From: Frankiales bacterium
GTDB lineage: Bacteria > Actinomycetota > Actinomycetes > Mycobacteriales > Jatrophihabitantaceae
Direction of reading: 5' to 3'
Length of the DNA: 8,388 nt
Assembly (NCBI GenBank): GCA_025963265.1
Contig: JAOPUY010000009.1
Span: 1-8,388 of the forward strand
Shown: positions 6,169 through 8,388 of the stretch, piece by piece
How the letters are laid out: the number at the start of each line of letters is the position of its first letter
Position numbering within the stretch: the stretch's first letter is position 1
Notes under the pieces: generated by a model
Database searches by the model: none
What the model was told of the DNA's origin: nothing
The model's input: the letters and a program-made list of their open reading frames with translations, nothing else
Made by a program: the position numbers and the translations under genes

Positions 6169-6199
6169 GCGCTTCTTTTAGCGCTCAGGCCACGCTGAG
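6169..6199 (-). terminator. Paired short hairpins after the larger sigma factor gene
   Basis: On the minus strand, immediately after the TAA at 6203, come CTCAG-6 nt-CTGAG (6199-6184) and then GCGCT-AAAAGA-AGCGC (6184-6169). Each stem is 5 bp. They lie in the right place to end the sigma transcript before the SDR promoter region, but both are short and lack a T-run. Confidence 0.35.
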
Positions 6200-6202
6200 T
6201 TC

Positions 6203-6985
6203 TTACGGTCGCCTTCGAGTCCCAATTTGGATCGCGTGGCCCTCGGCGGCGACGGTGGTCGCGCCGCCTGTGTGGCAGCGGGCCGCCCCCGACTCGACAA
6301 GCCCCAACTGTGACAGTTGCTCACGAAGCGAATGCCTGATGCGAAAGACGCTCTGATAGACGGCGTTGGCGTTGAGCCCGAGTTCGGCAGCCAGCGCCGC
6401 CGGCGGCACGTCGCACCGGAGCATCGCGGAAAACACTCGGCGTTGACGAGGGCTAAAGCTCGAATCGGCGATCGCGAGGACGTGCTGTGCGAGCTCGGCC
6501 GCCTCAGCGTGGGCATCGGGCCCAGCTTGAGGGTCGGCGATGGTCTCTTGCTGCTGGGCCGACAAGGGCAGCGCGGATTGCCGAGTGACGTGTTGGCGGA
6601 CCTTTGACTGCACCTCGTATGCGACAAACCGGGACGCCCAGGTGGTGAAGCGGCTATCCCCGCGAAACTGTTCTGCCTTATGAATGACCAGCAGAAGTGC
6701 GTCGGATGCCGCCTGGCAGGCTATGTCGTCTAGATCGGCTGCGCCGATGGTCGTGCGTCCTCGTCGCTGCGCGATCTCGATCTTGGCGACGCGGTGGAGC
6801 ACGGCGTGCAGGTCCCGGCAGGTCTGCTGGTGGCGCTCGCCTCTAGACGCGAGCCCATGGATCCAACGCTGATCATCCGCGGTAAGTGCACGCGCTGTCC
6901 GACCGGCCTCTCCCGGCTGAGCTGCGTCGGTTCCGCTCACACGAGAATCGTGTGACGGCCGGCCATCAGGCACTACCGCACCCAT
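6203..6985 (-). CDS. ECF-like RNA polymerase sigma-70 family sigma factor
   Basis: The 260-residue protein has an Ala/Gly-rich N-terminal extension (about 1-38), then region 2 (about 40-132). Region 2 includes LDDIACQAASDALLLVIHKAEQFRGDS-type core binding and the -10-reading segment SRFTTWASRFVAYEVQSKVR (111-130). A linker follows (about 133-165), then region 4 (about 167-227) with SFSPRQRRVFSAML and an HTH (VPPAALAAELGLNANAVYQSVFRIRHSLREQL), and a 30-residue tail with no match. This is the actinobacterial family whose members often sit beside a zinc-finger anti-sigma gene; none is present here. The ATG at 6985 has GGGAG about 10 nt upstream; a GTG at 6940 is an alternative start that would remove part of the low-complexity extension. 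A SigA-like promoter lies at 7068-7097. Its regulon cannot be inferred from sequence. Confidence 0.88.
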   Translation of the reverse strand: MGAVVPDGRPSHDSRVSGTDAAQPGEAGRTARALTADDQRWIHGLASRGERHQQTCRDLHAVLHRVAKIEIAQRRGRTTIGAADLDDIACQAASDALLLVIHKAEQFRGDSRFTTWASRFVAYEVQSKVRQHVTRQSALPLSAQQQETIADPQAGPDAHAEAAELAQHVLAIADSSFSPRQRRVFSAMLRCDVPPAALAAELGLNANAVYQSVFRIRHSLREQLSQLGLVESGAARCHTGGATTVAAEGHAIQIGTRRRP

Positions 6986-7067
6986 CCCGATCAGGCTCCC
7001 ATCAGCTCACCGCCCACCGCAGTTGGCGGTCGCGAGGCAGGCGCGTCTACTGGGTGGCTCATCCCAA

Positions 7068-7097
7068 AAACTAGCCCGGGCTTTTCTGGGTTGTCAA
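7068..7097 (-). promoter_or_regulatory. Housekeeping-type promoter of the larger sigma factor gene
   Basis: On the minus strand a perfect -35 TTGACA (7097-7092) is followed by an 18-bp spacer and -10 TAGTTT (7073-7068), which fits the mycobacterial TANNNT rule. Transcription would begin near 7061, leaving a leader of about 75 nt before the ATG at 6985. The spacer contains the palindrome AGCCCGGGCT (7073-7082), which abuts the -10. Confidence 0.6.
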
Positions 7098-7110
7098 TCC
7101 CACAGTGGGA
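7098..7110. promoter_or_regulatory. Operator-like palindrome abutting the -35 of the sigma factor promoter
   Basis: TCCCAC-A-GTGGGA is a perfect 6-bp inverted repeat with a single central base. It lies directly upstream of the -35 (7092-7097) in the divergent region between the sigma factor and DUF488 genes. Its place suits a regulator acting on either gene. No candidate regulator gene other than the sigma factor itself is in the window. Confidence 0.4.
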
Positions 7111-7192
7111 GAACGCATCGGCCGGACGCCATCGCGCTGACCTCTACCGGCGGGGACTAGCCTCAGCGTGTCGGTTGGTCCAGACTGGTCTC

Positions 7193-7570
7193 GTGGTAAC
7201 AAGGCACCCAGTCGATGTACTTCGAATCTATGACGACCACGATTCCACGCCAGGCGCCCGTGTCCTGGTCGACCGGCTGTGGCCTCGCGGCATATCAAGA
7301 GAACGAGCCCGCCTGGATGCGTGGTGCCGGGATATCGCCCCCTCGACGGAGCTACGGGTTTGGTACGGTCACCAGGCCGCCCTGTACTCTGAGTTCCGCG
7401 ACCGCTACCTTGAGGAGCTGGGCCGAACTCCAGCCGCCGACGCTCTCCAACTCCTGCGTACGTACGTTGATGCGGGGCCGCTGCATCTGCTCACCGCCAC
7501 GAGGACGGTGGAGATCAGCAACGCGTCAGTCTTAGCCGGACTCCTTAACGCGAGCGCCCTTGGCGGCTGA
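7193..7570 (+). CDS. DUF488 family protein
   Basis: The 125-residue product from the GTG at 7193 is a typical DUF488 protein of usual length. RIYDDHDSTPGARVLVDRLWPRG (about residues 11-33) is the family signature. It continues with LDAWCRDIAPSTELRVWYGH (41-60), EFRDRYLEEL (68-77), and LHLLTATRTVEISNASVLAGLL near the C-terminus. The last block usually reads like D-E-x-H-N-x-A, whereas here it is VEISNAS, so the usual His is missing. The biochemical role of the family is not established. The GTG start is preferred because it leaves only about 10 residues before the family begins; the frame is open upstream to 7091 but that part has no match. No clear Shine-Dalgarno is present; a weak TAGCCT (7158-7163) could be the -10 of a short-leader transcript. 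Confidence 0.88.
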   Translation: MVTRHPVDVLRIYDDHDSTPGARVLVDRLWPRGISRERARLDAWCRDIAPSTELRVWYGHQAALYSEFRDRYLEELGRTPAADALQLLRTYVDAGPLHLLTATRTVEISNASVLAGLLNASALGG

Positions 7571-7657
7571 CACCTCAGTCGCCTTCGTCCCCCCGATGAC
7601 TGCGATGCGTAGTCAGGGTCGGCTCGGCCGCCTGGGGTCGGCCGTAGGCCCCTCGAT

Positions 7658-7677
7658 GGCCAGCCCGGCTGCTGGCC
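7658..7677. terminator. Hairpin downstream of the DUF488 gene
   Basis: GGCCAGC (7658-7664), 6-nt loop CCGGCT, GCTGGCC (7671-7677) give a perfect 7-bp stem, 87 nt after the DUF488 stop. It lies in the 177-bp tail-to-tail space (7571-7747), which has no gene I can support. Confidence 0.45.
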
Positions 7678-7711
7678 GCGCCCACTTGTTCCCCGCGGTG
7701 CGGCGGTGATG

Positions 7712-7733
7712 CGCCGGCCAGAGCTGGCCGGCG
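7712..7733. terminator. Strong GC hairpin after the amidase gene
   Basis: CGCCGGCCAG (7712-7721), AG, CTGGCCGGCG (7724-7733): a perfect 10-bp inverted repeat with a 2-nt centre, so a 9-bp stem with a GAGC-type tetraloop. It begins 14 nt beyond the amidase stop at 7748. It also faces DUF488 and could act in both directions. There is no T-run. Confidence 0.6.
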
Positions 7734-7747
7734 GGCGTCTGGGTTCT

Positions 7748-8388
7748 TCAGTCCGGATTGGTCACGATTGCCAGTCCGCCCCGAGCAAGGTTCGGGAGAT
7801 CCGGTCGGCGGCGATTGGCTGTGTTGGCCTGTTCGAAGGTCTTACCGATCGCCAAGAGCCGGCGCTCGCTGTGGTGCGGTCCGACGATCTGGAGACCAAC
7901 GGGCAACCCGGATTGAGTGAATCCGGCAGGAAGCGCGAGTGCGGGGCAACTTGTCATCGTGATGTCGTAGCCGATTCTGATCCAGTCAAGGTAGGTCGTC
8001 TGAGGGGTGCCGTCGATGGTCTGCGGATATTCCAGTTCCACTGGGAAAGGCACCGTGGACGCCGCTGGCGCGACCAATACGTCGTAGTGAGTGAAGAACT
8101 CTCGAGCCCGGTGGTAGAGGTTGGTTTGGGTTTCGATCGCGGCAGCGATGTCGCGGCCCGATAGCCATTGGCCCTCTTCGATATTCCAAATGAGGCTGGG
8201 CTTGAGTTGTTCGCGGTGGTGACGGATCGTGTCGTCGAGCAGGTATGCCAATGTCCACGCGCGCAGGGTGCGGAAGGCTTCATCGGCGCCGTCGAAGTCG
8301 ATGCTTGCTTCCTCGACTATGCAGCCCAGCTCCAGGAACGTGTTGACCTGGGAGGCCATGACGCCGCGGACCTGGGGGTCGATGTCGA
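7748..8388 (-). CDS. Amidase-signature family enzyme, C-terminal half (5'-truncated by the window edge)
   Basis: About 212 residues are visible and the frame is still open at the right edge (reading DIDPQVRGVMASQVNTFLELG), so the true start lies outside and the Met at 8359 is internal. The segment DPQVRGVMASQVNTFLELGCIVEEA is the usual helix after the catalytic core. HYDVLVAPAASTVPFPVE leads to the region lining the substrate pocket. TSCPALALPAGFTQSGLPVGLQIVGPHHSERRLLAIGKTFEQA is the highly conserved C-terminal block. The Ser-cisSer-Lys triad belongs to the missing half, so activity cannot be judged. Known members hydrolyse amides; substrate is unknown, and GatA is less likely given the VELEYPQTIDGTPQTTYLDW insert. 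Family length is 450-500 residues. It converges on DUF488. Confidence 0.92.
   Translation of the reverse strand, partial: DIDPQVRGVMASQVNTFLELGCIVEEASIDFDGADEAFRTLRAWTLAYLLDDTIRHHREQLKPSLIWNIEEGQWLSGRDIAAAIETQTNLYHRAREFFTHYDVLVAPAASTVPFPVELEYPQTIDGTPQTTYLDWIRIGYDITMTSCPALALPAGFTQSGLPVGLQIVGPHHSERRLLAIGKTFEQANTANRRRPDLPNLARGGLAIVTNPD

Noticed and set aside
5231..6181. 316-codon open frame on the plus strand
   Set aside because: It lies antisense to the whole SDR gene, whose motifs are complete; the antisense product has no family features and is a by-product of high-GC codon use.
7091..7192. Extended DUF488 start (TTG at 7091)
   Set aside because: It would overlap the sigma factor promoter and dyad, and the added 34 residues do not belong to the family.
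1..8388. Mobile element, CRISPR array, phage or tRNA/rRNA genes
   Set aside because: No transposase or integrase, terminal repeats, repeat-spacer pattern or tRNA-like cloverleaf was seen on either strand.

Overview
The window is high-GC DNA with tight gene packing, frequent ATGA start/stop overlaps, GTG starts, mycobacterial-type -10 elements (TANNNT) and protein families common in Actinobacteria. It most likely comes from a mycobacterial or related actinobacterial chromosome. The genus cannot be fixed from the sequence alone. There is no sign of a mobile element, prophage, CRISPR array or tRNA/rRNA gene.

Layout, left to right. (1) 3-1193 (+): the C-terminal two thirds of a GH15 family glucoamylase/trehalase, cut off at the left edge. 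(2) 1230-4247 (-): a compact five-gene operon that converges on GH15. In transcription order it holds a small O6-alkylguanine-DNA alkyltransferase (4247-3711), an ECF-type sigma factor (3668-3144), a second alkyltransferase (3147-2545), a 2OG-Fe(II) dioxygenase of the Oxygenase-NA (DUF2086) type (2548-1793) and an unrecognised protein (1781-1230). (3) 4444-5073 (-): an unrecognised soluble protein. (4) 5306-6079 (-): a classical short-chain dehydrogenase/reductase, with two adjacent perfect dyads upstream and a strong terminator-like hairpin downstream. (5) 6203-6985 (-): a larger ECF-like sigma factor with a recognisable promoter (TTGACA - 18 bp - TAGTTT) that carries palindromic sequences. 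(6) 7193-7570 (+): a DUF488 protein, divergent from that sigma factor. (7) 7748-8388 (-): the C-terminal half of an amidase-signature enzyme, cut off at the right edge and converging on DUF488. The space between them holds two GC-rich hairpins.

The most interesting unit is the operon at 1230-4247. Two suicidal DNA-alkyl acceptors, a predicted DNA-demethylating dioxygenase and a dedicated sigma factor look like a self-contained alkylation-damage response. The sigma factor would take the regulatory role that Ada plays in E. coli. The unknown last gene becomes a candidate partner. This is inference from gene content and coupling; no anti-sigma gene, Ada domain or sigma-specific promoter was identified.
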